From Celeribacter baekdonensis B30 (GTDB lineage: Bacteria > Pseudomonadota > Alphaproteobacteria > Rhodobacterales > Rhodobacteraceae): DNA of 64,000 nucleotides. The notes beneath the pieces are model-generated. The model worked only from the letters and a program-made list of their open reading frames with translations, did not search any database and was not told the origin of the DNA. The stretch spans positions 124,001 through 188,000 of the forward strand of contig NZ_AMRK01000003.1 in NCBI RefSeq assembly GCF_000299875.1, given 5' to 3'. Of this stretch, positions 37,367 through 48,071 are shown piece by piece; the stretch's first letter is position 1, and every line of letters starts with the position of its first letter. A program made the position numbers and the translations under genes.

Positions 37367-37945
37367 ATGAAAGACCTCACAAAATCTCTTTTCGCCGCGG
37401 CCCTGATCGCCCTCACCGCCTCCCCCGCCTTCGCGCATTTGCCGCCCGAAGAGCATGGCTCGTTTCTGGCCGGGGCCTCGCATCCGCTGTTTGGCCTTGA
37501 TCATGTCTTGGCGATGCTGGCGGTCGGTGTTTGGGCGCTTCAGATCGGCGGGCGGGCGATCTGGGCTGTGCCTGCGGGCTTTGTCGGCGCGATGACACTG
37601 GGCTATATTGGCGCGCGGTTGGGGATGGCTTTGCCCTTTGTCGAACCGATGATCCTCGCCTCCTCGATCCTCTTTGGCGTCCTTGTGATGCTGGCTTTGC
37701 GTCCGGGCCTTTGGGGCGGCGTGGCAGTGGCGGCGTTTTTTGGCCTGTTTCATGGCCATGCCCATGGTGCCGAACTGGGGGCCGCCACAGCATGGTCCTT
37801 TGGCGCAGGCTTTATCCTTGTGACGGCCGCGCTGCATGGCTCTGGTGTCATTTTGGCCCAATATATGGCCCGCGCTCATCCTTTTGCGCCCCGCGCTTTG
37901 GGGACGGCATCCGCGCTTCTGGGCCTGTCGCTCGTCTTCGGGTAA
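37367..37945 (+). CDS. HupE/UreJ family membrane protein
   Basis: 192-residue membrane protein. The first 24 residues look like a signal sequence ending AFAHLPPEE. The family motif HPLFGLDHVLAMLAVG follows, then further helices and a histidine-rich HGHAHG segment. HupE/UreJ proteins are thought to import nickel or similar metals; no hydrogenase or urease genes are near, so the role is open. ATG at 37367 with AAGGA upstream. Confidence 0.87.
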   Translation: MKDLTKSLFAAALIALTASPAFAHLPPEEHGSFLAGASHPLFGLDHVLAMLAVGVWALQIGGRAIWAVPAGFVGAMTLGYIGARLGMALPFVEPMILASSILFGVLVMLALRPGLWGGVAVAAFFGLFHGHAHGAELGAATAWSFGAGFILVTAALHGSGVILAQYMARAHPFAPRALGTASALLGLSLVFG

Positions 37946-38038
37946 GGCCCTAAATTTCTGCACAATTTTAGATGTTAGCGCCCCCTTAAGCCTGTGTGTC
38001 TAAACCCTGTCTCAAACGGAGAACAGAAGGTTTCCGAC

Positions 38039-38710
38039 ATGCAGTTGGCATCTGCCTATACATCTGCGGCCCTCACCGGTCGCACGCAAGAGCAACAGGC
38101 GCTCCGTTCGCCTTCCGTCTCACCGGAAGGGAACGGGGCCACTGGCGCGCGTGACAGCACGGCCCAAACCGCGGCCCCAACACAACATCAAAAGACCCGT
38201 GGGAAGCCATCCCAAACTGGCTCACCTGCGATCACACAAAGCACGGCTGAAAACGCGGCGGAGACGGCCAAAAGCGCCGTGAAATCCAAAACCGCGGGCG
38301 CGAATGCGGTGTTTGCCCGCTATGACCTGACCCAGATTTCGGCGACCGAGATTGATCAGATGACCTCCGAACTGAAATCGGCGGGGTTTGACGATCTTGG
38401 CTTTCTTATGAGCCTGGAACGGCAGGGCGCGACCTACCGAACCGAGATGGAAACCCGCGCCACGGTGCCGGGCTATGAGACGAACAGCGGTTTCGACGCG
38501 GCTGCGCCAATGGACCTTTTGGCCCAAACCCGCTCCGAACGCGATTTGGCCCATCGCTATGGCCAAACCACCGAACGGCTCGACAGCCAGTTGGCCAAAT
38601 TGGAGGCGGCGCATATGAATCGCCCCTCTGCCGCAGCCCCGGCCGGGCCTTCGGCGCAAATGGCCGAAACCCTTGTGTTGTTTCAGGCCCAGCGACTTTG
38701 GATTGAATGA
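38039..38710 (+). CDS. Unknown protein A of a tandem pair
   Basis: 223 residues. The first 90 are Ser/Thr/Ala/Gln-rich and probably disordered. Then follows FARYDLTQISATEIDQMTSE and a helical C-terminal half ending FQAQRLWIE. No signal peptide or membrane helix. The central block and the C-terminus resemble the next gene's product. Function unknown. The ribosome site AGAAGG precedes the ATG. Codon use is like the rest of the window, so a recent foreign origin is not evident. Confidence 0.7.
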   Translation: MQLASAYTSAALTGRTQEQQALRSPSVSPEGNGATGARDSTAQTAAPTQHQKTRGKPSQTGSPAITQSTAENAAETAKSAVKSKTAGANAVFARYDLTQISATEIDQMTSELKSAGFDDLGFLMSLERQGATYRTEMETRATVPGYETNSGFDAAAPMDLLAQTRSERDLAHRYGQTTERLDSQLAKLEAAHMNRPSAAAPAGPSAQMAETLVLFQAQRLWIE

Positions 38711-38747
38711 CCCCTCTTGACGGATCCCTGTAGAAGAAAGGCAGCCC

Positions 38748-39302
38748 ATGCTGATCGCCCCCAATATCCCCCAAACCAGCCTCACCACACAAACAGCCAG
38801 CGCCACGTCAGGGCCGCAGGCCCCAGTCACACACACAACGGAGCGCCGCGGGTTCACCGCTCAAACGTCTGCGCCCACGGCTGAGGCGATCTATGCAGAC
38901 TACGATTTCACCAATATTTCGCCCGATGAGATCGACGACATGGCCGACCGGCTGCGCGAGGCCGGAGCCTATGAATTTAGCGACATGATGATGCTCGAAA
39001 CCCGTGGCACACGGTTTCAACAACATCTGTGCGATTGCCTTTATGAGGCTGGGATCACCAACAGCCGCTCTTTCGACGGTGCGCAGAAAAGCGATGTCAT
39101 TGCCTCGTTCACATTCCAGATCGAAATGTCGCGGCGCGCCGGAGATCCGACCGAATTTGCCCAAAAGAGCCTGGATCGGCTTGAGGAGATCCACGCGCAA
39201 GCCCAAGCGGATCGGGCCAAGGCACAGGCTGTGCCGTCCCGCGCCGCGCCGACGCCCGCTTTGGCGCAATCTCTGCTTGGCTTTATGGCGCAGTCTGGCT
39301 GA
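38748..39302 (+). CDS. Unknown protein B of a tandem pair
   Basis: 184 residues. The disordered N-terminal 40 residues precede YADYDFTNISPDEIDDMADR, parallel to protein A, followed by a helical region with two close cysteines (LCDCLYEAG) and the ending LAQSLLGFMAQSG. Same architecture as protein A, 37 bp downstream with AAAGG as ribosome site, so a diverged tandem duplication. Function unknown; not secreted by sequence. Confidence 0.7.
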   Translation: MLIAPNIPQTSLTTQTASATSGPQAPVTHTTERRGFTAQTSAPTAEAIYADYDFTNISPDEIDDMADRLREAGAYEFSDMMMLETRGTRFQQHLCDCLYEAGITNSRSFDGAQKSDVIASFTFQIEMSRRAGDPTEFAQKSLDRLEEIHAQAQADRAKAQAVPSRAAPTPALAQSLLGFMAQSG

Positions 39303-39404
39303 ACTGCCGCTTTTTAGGGCAGCCTCCCTGCCCCGTCTCGTTGGGACAAGGCGGCTCTGCATTTTACGCTAGACAGGTCAGCATTCCTGTCCTACATACC
39401 CGCT

Positions 39405-40028
39405 ATGCCCGCACCCTTTCCCATTCCGCAAAACCCGGCGAAACACACGCTGTTCGAGGACCTCCAAGGGTTCTCCATCGCGCTGATCACCACCGCCATC
39501 GGGTTGACCATCATCGCCCAGCTCGGGTTCATCACCGGCCAGACGGCGGGCTTGGCTTTGGTGATCTCTTATCTCACCGGCTATTCCTTCTCTTGGGTGT
39601 TTTGGCTGATCAATATCCCGTTTTATGCCCTCGCGTGGTTTCGCATGGGCAAGGAATTCACCATCAAATCGGCGCTTTGCGTCACGGCGCTGTCGATCCT
39701 TGTCGCGGTGATTCCGAAATGGATGTCGTTTGACACGCTCAATCCGGTGTTCGGCACCGTCGCCTTTGGCATCCTCACCGGATACGGGCTTTTGGGCACG
39801 TTTCGTCACAAAGGCTCGCTGGGCGGATTGGGCGTGGTTGCGCTCTATGCTCAGGACAAATACGGCATCCGCGCCGGGATTGTGCAACTTTGTTTTGATG
39901 CTGTGCTGTTCACCGTGGCTTTCTTCCTTTTCGAACCGTCCCGCGTGCTCTATTCCCTCTTGGGCGCGGTGATCCTCAATGGTGTGATCGCCTTTAATCA
40001 CCGCCGCGACAGATATATCGCCAGTTGA
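39405..40028 (+). CDS. YitT-family membrane protein, copy 1
   Basis: 207 residues with five or six hydrophobic helices and the YitT features ITGQTAGLALVISYLTG, TLNPVFGTVAFGILTG and FRHKGSLGGLGVVALY. It lacks the C-terminal DUF2179 domain of Bacillus-type YitT. Role unknown (putative transporter). No ribosome site is visible before the ATG. Paired with the next gene. Confidence 0.85.
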   Translation: MPAPFPIPQNPAKHTLFEDLQGFSIALITTAIGLTIIAQLGFITGQTAGLALVISYLTGYSFSWVFWLINIPFYALAWFRMGKEFTIKSALCVTALSILVAVIPKWMSFDTLNPVFGTVAFGILTGYGLLGTFRHKGSLGGLGVVALYAQDKYGIRAGIVQLCFDAVLFTVAFFLFEPSRVLYSLLGAVILNGVIAFNHRRDRYIAS

Positions 40029-40066
40029 GGTCCGCATCAGGGCCGTCAAAAGCCCCGAGGACACGC

Positions 40067-40681
40067 ATGCAAACCGCAGACCCAAAAGCCGACACCCACA
40101 GCCTGCTCGAAGATGCGCAGGGGTTTATTTTCGGCACCGCCATGTGCGCCTTTGCCCTTGTGATGCTGCGCGATCTGGGGTTGGTGACCGGGCAGACCGC
40201 CGGTCTGGCGCTGTTGATCTCCTATATGTTCAAACTGCCCTTCGGCTGGGTGTTCTTTGCGGTGAACCTGCCGTTCTATTGGTTTGGCTACAAACGCATG
40301 GGGCTGAAATTCGTTCTGAAAACCTTTGCCTGCGTGGCGCTGATCTCGGTCTTTTCCGAGGTCTTCCCGCATTTCGTCTCCTTTGAAACGCTCAATCCGG
40401 TGTTCGGCGCGATCATGTTGGGATTCATGACCGGCGCGGGGCTGATGGCGATTTTCCGGCATGGCGGCTCGCTGGGCGGGATCGGCATTTTGGCGCTCTA
40501 TCTGCAAGACGCGACCAAATTCAAAGCGGGCTATGTGCAACTGGCCTTTGACGCCTGCCTCTTTGCCGTTGCCGCCTTCATCTTGCCGTTACCGCAGGTG
40601 CTCTACTCCTTGCTCGGCGCGGTCGTCGTCAACCTTGTGATCGCGATCAACCATCGCCGCGACCGCTATATTGCAATGTAA
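40067..40681 (+). CDS. YitT-family membrane protein, copy 2
   Basis: 204 residues with the same helices and motifs as the gene before (VTGQTAGLALLISYMF, TLNPVFGAIMLGFMTG, FRHGGSLGGIGILALY, and the shared end HRRDRYIA), so a tandem paralogue. GAGGA ribosome site. Followed 12 bp later by the SMR gene; likely one operon. Substrate unknown. Confidence 0.85.
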   Translation: MQTADPKADTHSLLEDAQGFIFGTAMCAFALVMLRDLGLVTGQTAGLALLISYMFKLPFGWVFFAVNLPFYWFGYKRMGLKFVLKTFACVALISVFSEVFPHFVSFETLNPVFGAIMLGFMTGAGLMAIFRHGGSLGGIGILALYLQDATKFKAGYVQLAFDACLFAVAAFILPLPQVLYSLLGAVVVNLVIAINHRRDRYIAM

Positions 40682-40693
40682 GGGGGAACCAAG

Positions 40694-41029
40694 ATGCCCA
40701 AACATTATCTCTTCCTTCTGGCGGCCATCGTCTCCGAAGTCATCGGCACAACCGCACTCAATGCCTCGCATCAGTTTACCAAACTCGTGCCCTCGGTCAT
40801 CGTGGTCATCGGCTATGGCCTGTCGTTCTATTTCCTGTCGCACACGCTCAAAGTCATGCCCGTCGGCATCGTCTACGCCATCTGGTCCGGGCTGGGCATC
40901 GTTCTCATCACCCTCATCGGCCTTGTCGCCTTTGGTCAAAAAATCGACCTCCCCGCCCTCCTTGGCATGGCTCTCATCCTCGCCGGGGTTCTCGTGATCA
41001 ATGTGTTCTCAAAAACCGTGACCCACTGA
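40694..41029 (+). CDS. SMR-family small multidrug exporter (EmrE/QacE type)
   Basis: 111 residues, four hydrophobic helices, with the essential membrane glutamate at residue 15 (AIVSEVIGTTAL), the dimer tyrosine in VVIGYGLSFY, and WSGLGIVLITLIG. Acts as a dimer exporting cationic compounds by proton antiport. Strong ribosome site GGGGGA. Terminal gene of the YitT-YitT-SMR set. Confidence 0.9.
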   Translation: MPKHYLFLLAAIVSEVIGTTALNASHQFTKLVPSVIVVIGYGLSFYFLSHTLKVMPVGIVYAIWSGLGIVLITLIGLVAFGQKIDLPALLGMALILAGVLVINVFSKTVTH

Positions 41030-41162
41030 CCCCTCCCACCCCATGAGCATTTTACGCGCCAAATGCGGGTTTTTCGCCGCTCTGGTGCTTTAAAGCTGGT
41101 GTTTTGCCGCCGGGCCGGGTAGGCCCCCGCGCAAGACATACCTCACACGGAAACCGCACCCT

Positions 41163-42983
41163 ATGGATCTTCGCAATATCGCCATCATCGCCCACGTTGA
41201 CCACGGCAAAACGACACTCGTCGATGAGCTCCTGAAACAGTCGGGCACCTACCGCGAAAATCAGGCCACCACTGAACGCGCCATGGACAGCAACGACCTC
41301 GAGCGCGAGCGCGGGATCACCATTCTCGCCAAAGCCACCTCGGTCGAGTGGAAAGGCCATCGCATCAACATCGTCGACACGCCCGGCCACGCCGACTTTG
41401 GCGGCGAAGTCGAACGCATCCTGTCCATGGTGGACGGGGTTGTGTTGTTGGTCGATGCCGCCGAAGGCCCGATGCCGCAAACCAAATTCGTGACCTCGAA
41501 AGCGCTGGCTCTTGGCCTGCGTCCGATCGTGGTTCTCAACAAGGTCGACAAACCGGATGCAGAGCCGGATCGCGCGCTTGATGAGTGTTTCGATCTCTTC
41601 GCCTCGCTTGATGCCGATGACGATCAGCTCGACTTCCCGCATCTGTATGCGTCTGGCCGCTCTGGCTGGTGTGACGCCGAACTCGACGGGCCGCGCAAAA
41701 ATCTGGACGCGCTGTTCAACCTCGTGCTCAACCACGTCCCTGCCCCGCGTCAGCTCAAGCATCAGCACGAGCCGTTCAAAATGCTTGCAACCACCTTGGG
41801 CGCCGACCCGTTCCTGGGCCGCATCCTGACCGGTCGTGTGGAAAGCGGCACGCTCAAAACCGGCGCGACCATTCAGGCGCTGACCCGCAACGGTCAAAAA
41901 ATCGAACAATTCCAGGTCAAGAAAATTCAGGCCTTCCGTGGCCTTGGCATGCAGGAAATCCCGGAAGCCATCGCCGGCGACATCGTCTCCATCGCGGGCA
42001 TGTCGAAAGCCACCGTGTCCGACACGCTCTGCGCCCTCGAAGTGGACGCCCCGCTCGAAGCCCAGCCGATTGACCCGCCGACCATCACCGTCACCTTTGG
42101 CATCAACGACAGCCCGCTTGCCGGCCGCGATGGCAAAAAGGTGCAATCGCGCGTCATCCGTGACCGTTTGATGAAAGAAGCCGAAGTCAACGTGGCGATC
42201 AAAGTCACCGACACCCCCGGCGGCGAAGCCTTTGAGGTTGCCGGTCGCGGCGAGCTTCAGATGGGCGTTTTGATCGAAAACATGCGTCGCGAAGGGTTCG
42301 AACTGTCGATCTCTCGCCCGCAGGTTTTGATGCGCGAATTGGACGGCGTCAAAGTTGAGCCGATCGAAGAAGTCACCATCGACGTCGATGACGAATACTC
42401 GGGTGCTGTGATTGAAAAGCTGACCGGCGCCCGCAAAGGCGAGCTGACCGAGATGAAACAGCAAAACGGCAAAACGCGCATCATCGCGCATGTGCCGTCG
42501 CGCGGTCTCATCGGCTATCACGGCGAATTCCTCACCGATACCCGTGGCACGGGCGTTTTGAACCGCGTGTTCCACGATTGGGCCCCTTATAAAGGCCACA
42601 TTCCGGGCCGTCGCCAAGGCGTTTTGATCTCCATGGATAGCGGTCAGGCCGTGTCCTACGCTTTGTGGAAACTCGAAGATCGCGGTCACTTCTTTATCGG
42701 CGCTCAGGCCGATGTCTATCAGGGCATGATCATTGGCGAACATAGCCGTGACAATGACCTCGAAGTGAACCCGCTCAAGGGCAAACAGTTGACCAACGTC
42801 CGTGCGTCGGGCACCGATGAGGCCGTGCGCCTCACCACCCCGGTGACACTGACCTTGGAACAGGCGATTGCCTATATCGACGACGACGAACTGGTCGAAG
42901 TGACGCCGAAAGCGATCCGTTTGCGCAAGCGCTACCTCGATCCGAACGAGCGCAAGCGCCACGCGAAATCGTCCAAAGCCTAA
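41163..42983 (+). CDS. typA: TypA/BipA ribosome-associated GTPase
   Basis: 606-residue translational GTPase for stress adaptation and ribosome assembly. G1 is [10 protein letters not shown] at about 11-20, followed by the switch I region RGITILAK, G3 [11 protein letters not shown]4 NKVDKPDA, and domains II to V with [16 protein letters not shown] and the BipA-specific C-terminal domain. Monocistronic, with a terminator after it. Confidence 0.97.
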   Translation: MDLRNIAIIAHVDHGKTTLVDELLKQSGTYRENQATTERAMDSNDLERERGITILAKATSVEWKGHRINIVDTPGHADFGGEVERILSMVDGVVLLVDAAEGPMPQTKFVTSKALALGLRPIVVLNKVDKPDAEPDRALDECFDLFASLDADDDQLDFPHLYASGRSGWCDAELDGPRKNLDALFNLVLNHVPAPRQLKHQHEPFKMLATTLGADPFLGRILTGRVESGTLKTGATIQALTRNGQKIEQFQVKKIQAFRGLGMQEIPEAIAGDIVSIAGMSKATVSDTLCALEVDAPLEAQPIDPPTITVTFGINDSPLAGRDGKKVQSRVIRDRLMKEAEVNVAIKVTDTPGGEAFEVAGRGELQMGVLIENMRREGFELSISRPQVLMRELDGVKVEPIEEVTIDVDDEYSGAVIEKLTGARKGELTEMKQQNGKTRIIAHVPSRGLIGYHGEFLTDTRGTGVLNRVFHDWAPYKGHIPGRRQGVLISMDSGQAVSYALWKLEDRGHFFIGAQADVYQGMIIGEHSRDNDLEVNPLKGKQLTNVRASGTDEAVRLTTPVTLTLEQAIAYIDDDELVEVTPKAIRLRKRYLDPNERKRHAKSSKA

Positions 42984-43010
42984 ACAGCTCAGACGTTTCA
43001 GACTGATGAC

Positions 43011-43039
43011 AAAGGCCCGTGTGAAAACGCGGGCCTTTT
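43011..43039 (+). terminator. typA terminator
   Basis: 9-bp stem AAAGGCCCG / CGGGCCTTT, followed by TTGC. Confidence 0.85.
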
Positions 43040-43125
43040 GCTTTGGCGCGCAGACTCTGTGCGGCCACGGGGACTGCGCCAAAGCGCGAAACTTCCTATA
43101 TGGTGATCAAACGGAGGATCATCTC

Positions 43126-43713
43126 ATGAAAAAAATCCAAACCCAAGGCGTGCATCACATCACCATCACCGGCGCGGACCGGCAAAGCTCCATCGACTTT
43201 TGGGAAGGTGTGTTGGGCATGCCCTTTGTCTTTGAACAGCCCAATCTGGATGATGCAAAACAAGGCCATCTGTATTTCGATCCCGGCGACGGACGGTTGA
43301 TCACCGTCTTCACCTCAGAGGACCGCACACCAGGTCGGCACCGGATTGATCAAGGCCCCGGCTCCTTGCATCACTTGGCGTTCAATGTTTCAAAAGTCAG
43401 TTTCGATCACATCGTGGCGCGGCTCAATGCGCGCGGGATCACCCATTCAGGCCCGAAAGATCGCGGCTTTATGGACAGCATTTATTTCCGCGACCCGAAT
43501 GGCATGTTGGTGGAATTGGCCAGCTACCGCTTTGAGCCGCCATTGGGGTTCACCCATACCGACGTGTTGCACCGCGCCCATCTGATCCGCGTGGCGGCGG
43601 GAGACGATCACATCGACACCGAACATCTGGCCGATGCGATTGAGGCCTTGGTCACCGAGCGCACAAACACGCTTTCTGAGGATCGCGGGCCGAAAAACCC
43701 GTATTCCACATAA
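43126..43713 (+). CDS. VOC-family (glyoxalase/dioxygenase) protein
   Basis: 195-residue VOC-superfamily protein. Metal-ligand candidates are the first histidine in GVHHITITG, a second histidine in SLHHLAFNV, and the glutamate in PNGMLVELASY. The pattern is that of ring-cleaving dioxygenases and glyoxalase-like enzymes; substrate not predictable. ATG at 43126 has GGAGGA 8 bases upstream. Standing alone. Confidence 0.85.
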   Translation: MKKIQTQGVHHITITGADRQSSIDFWEGVLGMPFVFEQPNLDDAKQGHLYFDPGDGRLITVFTSEDRTPGRHRIDQGPGSLHHLAFNVSKVSFDHIVARLNARGITHSGPKDRGFMDSIYFRDPNGMLVELASYRFEPPLGFTHTDVLHRAHLIRVAAGDDHIDTEHLADAIEALVTERTNTLSEDRGPKNPYST

Positions 43714-43740
43714 AACGGCGCGGAATCTCTCCCGCGCCGC
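43711..43740 (-). terminator. Terminator after alaS-DUF1330 transcript
   Basis: Stem CGGCGCGG / CCGCGCCG (43716-43739), on the minus strand followed by TTTTATG. Confidence 0.7.
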
Positions 43741-43759
43741 TTCATAAACTTTGATCCGA

Positions 43760-44047
43760 TTACTCTTCGGTCTCAACCACCAAAAGCTCGCGCTCGGACG
43801 CGCCTTTGGCATGGCTCAGCGCCTCTTGGTATTCGGGCGAATGGTAACAGGCGACCGCCGCTTCAACCGTGTCAAATTTCGCCACAACATTGCGTGGGCG
43901 ATCTTTGCCCTCAAGCTGCACATAGCGCGCCGCACGGGCAATGAATTTGCCGCCGTGTTTGGCAATGGCAGGACCGGCAAGCTTGGCATATTTGCCATAG
44001 GCTTCCTCATCCGTGACGGTCACATGGGCGATCCAAAGGGCTGGCAT
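43760..44047 (-). CDS. DUF1330 small protein
   Basis: 95 residues with the ferredoxin-like DUF1330 pattern: ALWIAHVTVTDEEAYGKYAK, FIARAARYVQLEGKDRPRNV, and YHSPEYQEAL. Function of the family unknown. Three bases separate it from the alaS stop, and AAAGGATAAG is the ribosome site, so it is co-transcribed with alaS. Confidence 0.87.
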   Translation of the reverse strand: MPALWIAHVTVTDEEAYGKYAKLAGPAIAKHGGKFIARAARYVQLEGKDRPRNVVAKFDTVEAAVACYHSPEYQEALSHAKGASERELLVVETEE

Positions 44048-44050
44048 ATC

Positions 44051-46702
44051 TTATCCTTTCAACAGAGTTTCAGCGGCGGCAATGGCAGCCTCAGCACCGG
44101 AGAAATCCTTGCCCCCGCCCTGCGCCATATCCGGTCGACCACCGCCACCTTTGCCGCCGACGGCAGGCACGGCGGCCTTGAGCACGTCGACCGCAGAGAC
44201 TGTCGCGGTCAGATCATCGGTGACGCCACAGGCCACAGCGACCTTTCCGTCCTCTTCGGTGATCAACAAGATCACGCCCGAGCCGAGGTTGGTTTTATGG
44301 GCGTCAATCAGAGCCCGCAGGTCTTTGCCCGACACACCTTCAAGCGCTTGCGCAAGGAAGGGGATGCCGTTGATCATCTTGGCCTCGACCGCGCCTTTGG
44401 CGCCGCCGCCCATGGCCAATTCGCGTTTGAGATTGGCCACCTCTTGTTCCAATCTCTTGCGTTCCTCGGCCAGCGTTTTGACCCGCTCAACGACTTCGCT
44501 CACCGGCGTTTTGAGCGCGGCTGCGATCACCTCCGCCCGGTTCGCGGCCTCGGCCAGATGGTCAAGTGCGGCTTGGCCCGTCAGGGCTTCGATCCGGCGC
44601 ACACCGGCTGAGGAGGCACTGTCGCCCAAGATCACACACAGGCCGATGTCGCCAGTGCGTTTGACATGGGTGCCGCCACACAGTTCGAGCGAATAGGTCA
44701 TTCCATCCGCGCCTTTGCCGGTGTCAGCGCGGCCCATGGAGACCACGCGCACTTCGTCGCCGTATTTCTCGCCAAACAAAGCCTGCGCCCCAAGTGCGCG
44801 GGCGTCATCGGGCGTCATGATCCGGGTTTCGACCGGGGTGTTTTGGCGGATGTAGCCGTTCACATCCTCTTCAACCTTACGCAGTTCTTCCGCGCTCAGG
44901 CCTTTGGTGTGGCTAAAGTCAAACCGCAACCGATCCGGCGCATTCAGTGACCCGCGCTGCGCCACATGCGCGCCCAGCGTTTCGCGCAGCGCCTCATGCA
45001 ACAGATGCGTGGCAGAGTGGTTGGCGCGGATCGCGGTCCGGCGAGCATGATCGACGATCAGCTCAGCCGCCTGTCCGGTTTTGATCTCACCCGTGGTGAC
45101 TTTGCCGATGTGAATGAACACGCCAGCGACCTTTTTCGTGTCGGTCACATTTACAGTGCCGCCCTCGACGCGGATCAGCCCCATGTCACCGACTTGGCCA
45201 CCACTTTCGCCATAAAACGGCGTCTGGTTGACCACGACCATGACCTCGTCGCCCGCTGTCGCAGACCCGACAGAGCCTCCCCCTTTGACCAGTGCCAACA
45301 CCTGACCTTCGGCGCTCTCGGTGTCGTAGCCCAAAAACTCGGTGACGCCATGCTCTTCGGCAATATCGTACCACACGGTCGCATCGGCCGTTTCACCCGA
45401 CCCGGACCAGGCCGCGCGGGCCTTGGCTTTTTGTTCGGCCATGGCGGCGTCAAAGCCTGCGGTGTCGACCGCACGGCCCTGTTCACGCAGCGCGTCTTGG
45501 GTCAAATCGAGTGGGAAACCATAGGTGTCATAGAGTTTGAACGCCGCTTCGCCCGGAAGGTTGGCACCCTCTTCAAGGCCGGACAATTCTTCGTCCAAAA
45601 GTTTCAGGCCGCGATCCAACGTATTGATAAAGCGCGTTTCTTCGAGTTTCAAAGTCTCTTCGATCATCGACTGACCTTGACGCAATTCCGGGTAGGCCTC
45701 GCCCATCTGGCGCACCAGTTCGGGCACCAGCTTGTACATGATCGGGTCTTTCGCACCCAACAGATGCGCATGGCGCATGGCGCGGCGCATGATCCGGCGC
45801 AGTACATAACCGCGGCCCTCATTGGACGGCATCACGCCATCTGCGATCAGGAAAGAGGTCGAACGCAAATGGTCGGCAATCACCCGGTGATGGACATTTT
45901 TATCGCCATAGGGATCGACCGAAGTCGCATGGGCCGAAGCCTCGATCAGCGCCTTCATCAGATCGGTATCGTAGTTGTCATGGCTGCCTTGCAACAGCGC
46001 CGCAATGCGCTCAAGCCCCATACCGGTGTCGATTGACTGCATGTCCAGTTCGGTCATCGTGCCATCGGCGAACTTCTCGTTTTGCATGAACACAACGTTC
46101 CAGATCTCGATGAACCGGTCGCCATCTTCCTCAGGACTGCCCGGAGGACCGCCCCAAATATGATCGCCGTGGTCGTAGAAAATCTCTGTACACGGCCCGC
46201 ACGGTCCCGTGTCACCCATCTGCCAAAAGTTGTCGGAGGTGGCGATGCGGATGATCCGCTCTTCCGGCACGCCGACCTTTTTCCAAATCTCAAACGCCTC
46301 GTCATCGGTGTGGTAGACCGTGGTGTAGAGTTTGTCCTTCGGGATGTCGAAATCCTTGGTGATCAACTCCCAGGCAAAGGGGATTGCTTCATTTTTGAAG
46401 TAATCGCCAAAGGAAAAATTGCCCAGCATCTCAAAGAATGTGTGGTGGCGCGCGGTGTAGCCGACGTTGTCGAGATCGTTGTGTTTGCCGCCGGCGCGCA
46501 CACATTTTTGTGCCGTGGTTGCGCGGACATAATCGCGTTTCTCCACCCCGGTGAAACAGTTTTTGAACTGCACCATGCCGGAGTTGGTGAACATCAACGT
46601 CGGATCGTTGCGCGGCACAAGCGGCGAACTGTCCACAACCTTATGACCGTTGCGTTCGAAATAGTTGAGAAAGGTGGAGCGGATATCGTTCACGCTGGGC
46701 AT
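44051..46702 (-). CDS. alaS: Alanyl-tRNA synthetase
   Basis: 883 residues. The N-terminal class II aminoacylation domain starts at [20 protein letters not shown]. The editing domain has zinc and catalytic motifs HSATH and CGGTH. The C-terminal DHHA1 domain ends ETLLKG. ATG at 46702 with AAGGA upstream. An open extension to 46993 overlaps the recA end and is not family-like. Confidence 0.97.
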   Translation of the reverse strand: MPSVNDIRSTFLNYFERNGHKVVDSSPLVPRNDPTLMFTNSGMVQFKNCFTGVEKRDYVRATTAQKCVRAGGKHNDLDNVGYTARHHTFFEMLGNFSFGDYFKNEAIPFAWELITKDFDIPKDKLYTTVYHTDDEAFEIWKKVGVPEERIIRIATSDNFWQMGDTGPCGPCTEIFYDHGDHIWGGPPGSPEEDGDRFIEIWNVVFMQNEKFADGTMTELDMQSIDTGMGLERIAALLQGSHDNYDTDLMKALIEASAHATSVDPYGDKNVHHRVIADHLRSTSFLIADGVMPSNEGRGYVLRRIMRRAMRHAHLLGAKDPIMYKLVPELVRQMGEAYPELRQGQSMIEETLKLEETRFINTLDRGLKLLDEELSGLEEGANLPGEAAFKLYDTYGFPLDLTQDALREQGRAVDTAGFDAAMAEQKAKARAAWSGSGETADATVWYDIAEEHGVTEFLGYDTESAEGQVLALVKGGGSVGSATAGDEVMVVVNQTPFYGESGGQVGDMGLIRVEGGTVNVTDTKKVAGVFIHIGKVTTGEIKTGQAAELIVDHARRTAIRANHSATHLLHEALRETLGAHVAQRGSLNAPDRLRFDFSHTKGLSAEELRKVEEDVNGYIRQNTPVETRIMTPDDARALGAQALFGEKYGDEVRVVSMGRADTGKGADGMTYSLELCGGTHVKRTGDIGLCVILGDSASSAGVRRIEALTGQAALDHLAEAANRAEVIAAALKTPVSEVVERVKTLAEERKRLEQEVANLKRELAMGGGAKGAVEAKMINGIPFLAQALEGVSGKDLRALIDAHKTNLGSGVILLITEEDGKVAVACGVTDDLTATVSAVDVLKAAVPAVGGKGGGGRPDMAQGGGKDFSGAEAAIAAAETLLKG

Positions 46703-46798
46703 GTTGGGCTCATCCTTACAGGCGTTTTGGGGCCGCCAGATCTGGCGTTCAGGACGGTTTACCGCCCCTGTGCGATCCTGTCCATAACCGCGCATAGG

Positions 46799-46830
46799 AA
46801 AAGGGCCGAAACGCGATGGTTCCGGCCCCT
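46799..46830 (-). terminator. recA terminator
   Basis: GGGCCG / CGGCCC stem; on the minus strand followed by CTTTTCC. Confidence 0.6.
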
Positions 46831-46883
46831 CTTCCCTTGAAAACCTTTGGGTTCTTCGGCGGTCTAAGCCCGATCCCGCACTC

Positions 46884-47963
46884 TTATACCTCGTCAGCCT
46901 CGTCATCGACGATGTCGTCATGGGAGAATTCCGCACCCAGATCGAAATCCAACCCATGCGCCGCACGGATTTTATCTTCGATCTCAAGCGCAATTTGCGG
47001 GTTTTCTTTCAGGTACCGTTTGGCGTTTTCACGCCCCTGCCCCACGCGCTCATCGCCGTAGGAGAACCACGCGCCGGATTTATCGACCACGCCCGCCTTG
47101 ACGCCAAGGTCCAAAAGCTCGCCGGTTTTGGAGATGCCTTCGCCATACATGATGTCGAATTCCACCTGTTTGAACGGCGGAGCGACTTTGTTTTTGACGA
47201 CTTTGACGCGGGTTTCGGAACCGACCACCTCGTCGCGGTCCTTGATCGCGCCAATGCGGCGAATGTCCAGACGCACAGAAGAGTAGAATTTCAGCGCGTT
47301 GCCACCGGTCGTGGTTTCGGGCGAGCCGAACATGACGCCGATTTTCATCCGAATTTGGTTGATGAAGATCACGGTGCATTTGGAGCGTGAAATCGAGCCG
47401 GTAAGTTTGCGCATCGCCTGCGACATCAAACGCGCATGTACACCGACCGAGCTGTCGCCCATATCGCCTTCAAGTTCGGATTTCGGCGTCAAGGCCGCAA
47501 CCGAGTCGACAACCACAAGGCTCACCGCGCCGGAGCGCACCAAAGTGTCCACGATTTCAAGTGCTTGTTCGCCGGTGTCAGGTTGGGAGATCAGCAGCTC
47601 ATCCAGATTCACGCCCAGTTTGCGGGCATAGATCGGATCAAGCGCATGTTCGGCGTCGACAAAAGCGCAAACGCCGTTTTTCTTTTGCTCTTCAGCGACG
47701 CAATGCAACGTCAGGGTGGTTTTACCGGAGCTTTCCGGGCCGTAGATCTCAACGATCCGGCCTTTCGGAATGCCGCCAATGCCAAGCGCGATGTCCAGAC
47801 CAAGCGAGCCCGTCGAGGTGGATTCAATCTCTTGCACCGGGTTGTCCGCGCCAAGGCGCATGATCGACCCCTTGCCAAATTGCCGCTCAATTTGCGCCAG
47901 CGCACTGTCGAGCGCCTTTTGCTTTTCGCCATCTTTTTTGGTCATGTTCGCCGCCGTAGCCAT
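46884..47963 (-). CDS. recA: Recombinase RecA
   Basis: 359-residue DNA strand-exchange and SOS coprotease. Walker A GPESSGKT lies near 75, Walker [11 protein letters not shown], the L2 loop [15 protein letters not shown], and a long acidic C-terminus ([13 protein letters not shown]). AAGGAAG lies before the ATG. An SOS box sits about 85-99 bp upstream, so LexA control is expected. Confidence 0.98.
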   Translation of the reverse strand: MATAANMTKKDGEKQKALDSALAQIERQFGKGSIMRLGADNPVQEIESTSTGSLGLDIALGIGGIPKGRIVEIYGPESSGKTTLTLHCVAEEQKKNGVCAFVDAEHALDPIYARKLGVNLDELLISQPDTGEQALEIVDTLVRSGAVSLVVVDSVAALTPKSELEGDMGDSSVGVHARLMSQAMRKLTGSISRSKCTVIFINQIRMKIGVMFGSPETTTGGNALKFYSSVRLDIRRIGAIKDRDEVVGSETRVKVVKNKVAPPFKQVEFDIMYGEGISKTGELLDLGVKAGVVDKSGAWFSYGDERVGQGRENAKRYLKENPQIALEIEDKIRAAHGLDFDLGAEFSHDDIVDDEADEV

Positions 47964-48047
47964 TGTTCACTTCCTTATTTCACACCAAATCTCGCACGGC
48001 AACGGGTGCAAATAAGTCACCTCATGCGGCGGTCTGGGACTGTTCTT

Positions 48048-48062
48048 GTTCGCCTCTTGTTC
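48048..48062. promoter_or_regulatory. SOS box (LexA site) before recA
   Basis: GTTC-GCCTCTT-GTTC fits the alphaproteobacterial LexA consensus GTTC-N7-GTTC exactly. It lies just downstream of the predicted promoter, where LexA would block transcription. Confidence 0.85.
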
Positions 48063-48071
48063 TCACGGATC

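Noticed and set aside
41052-43082. 676-codon open frame on the minus strand opposite typA
   Set aside because: Shadow of typA with no recognisable domain; typA itself is certain.
46703-46993. 97-residue N-terminal extension of alaS
   Set aside because: It overlaps the end of recA and its terminator; AlaS normally starts at MPSVNDIR.
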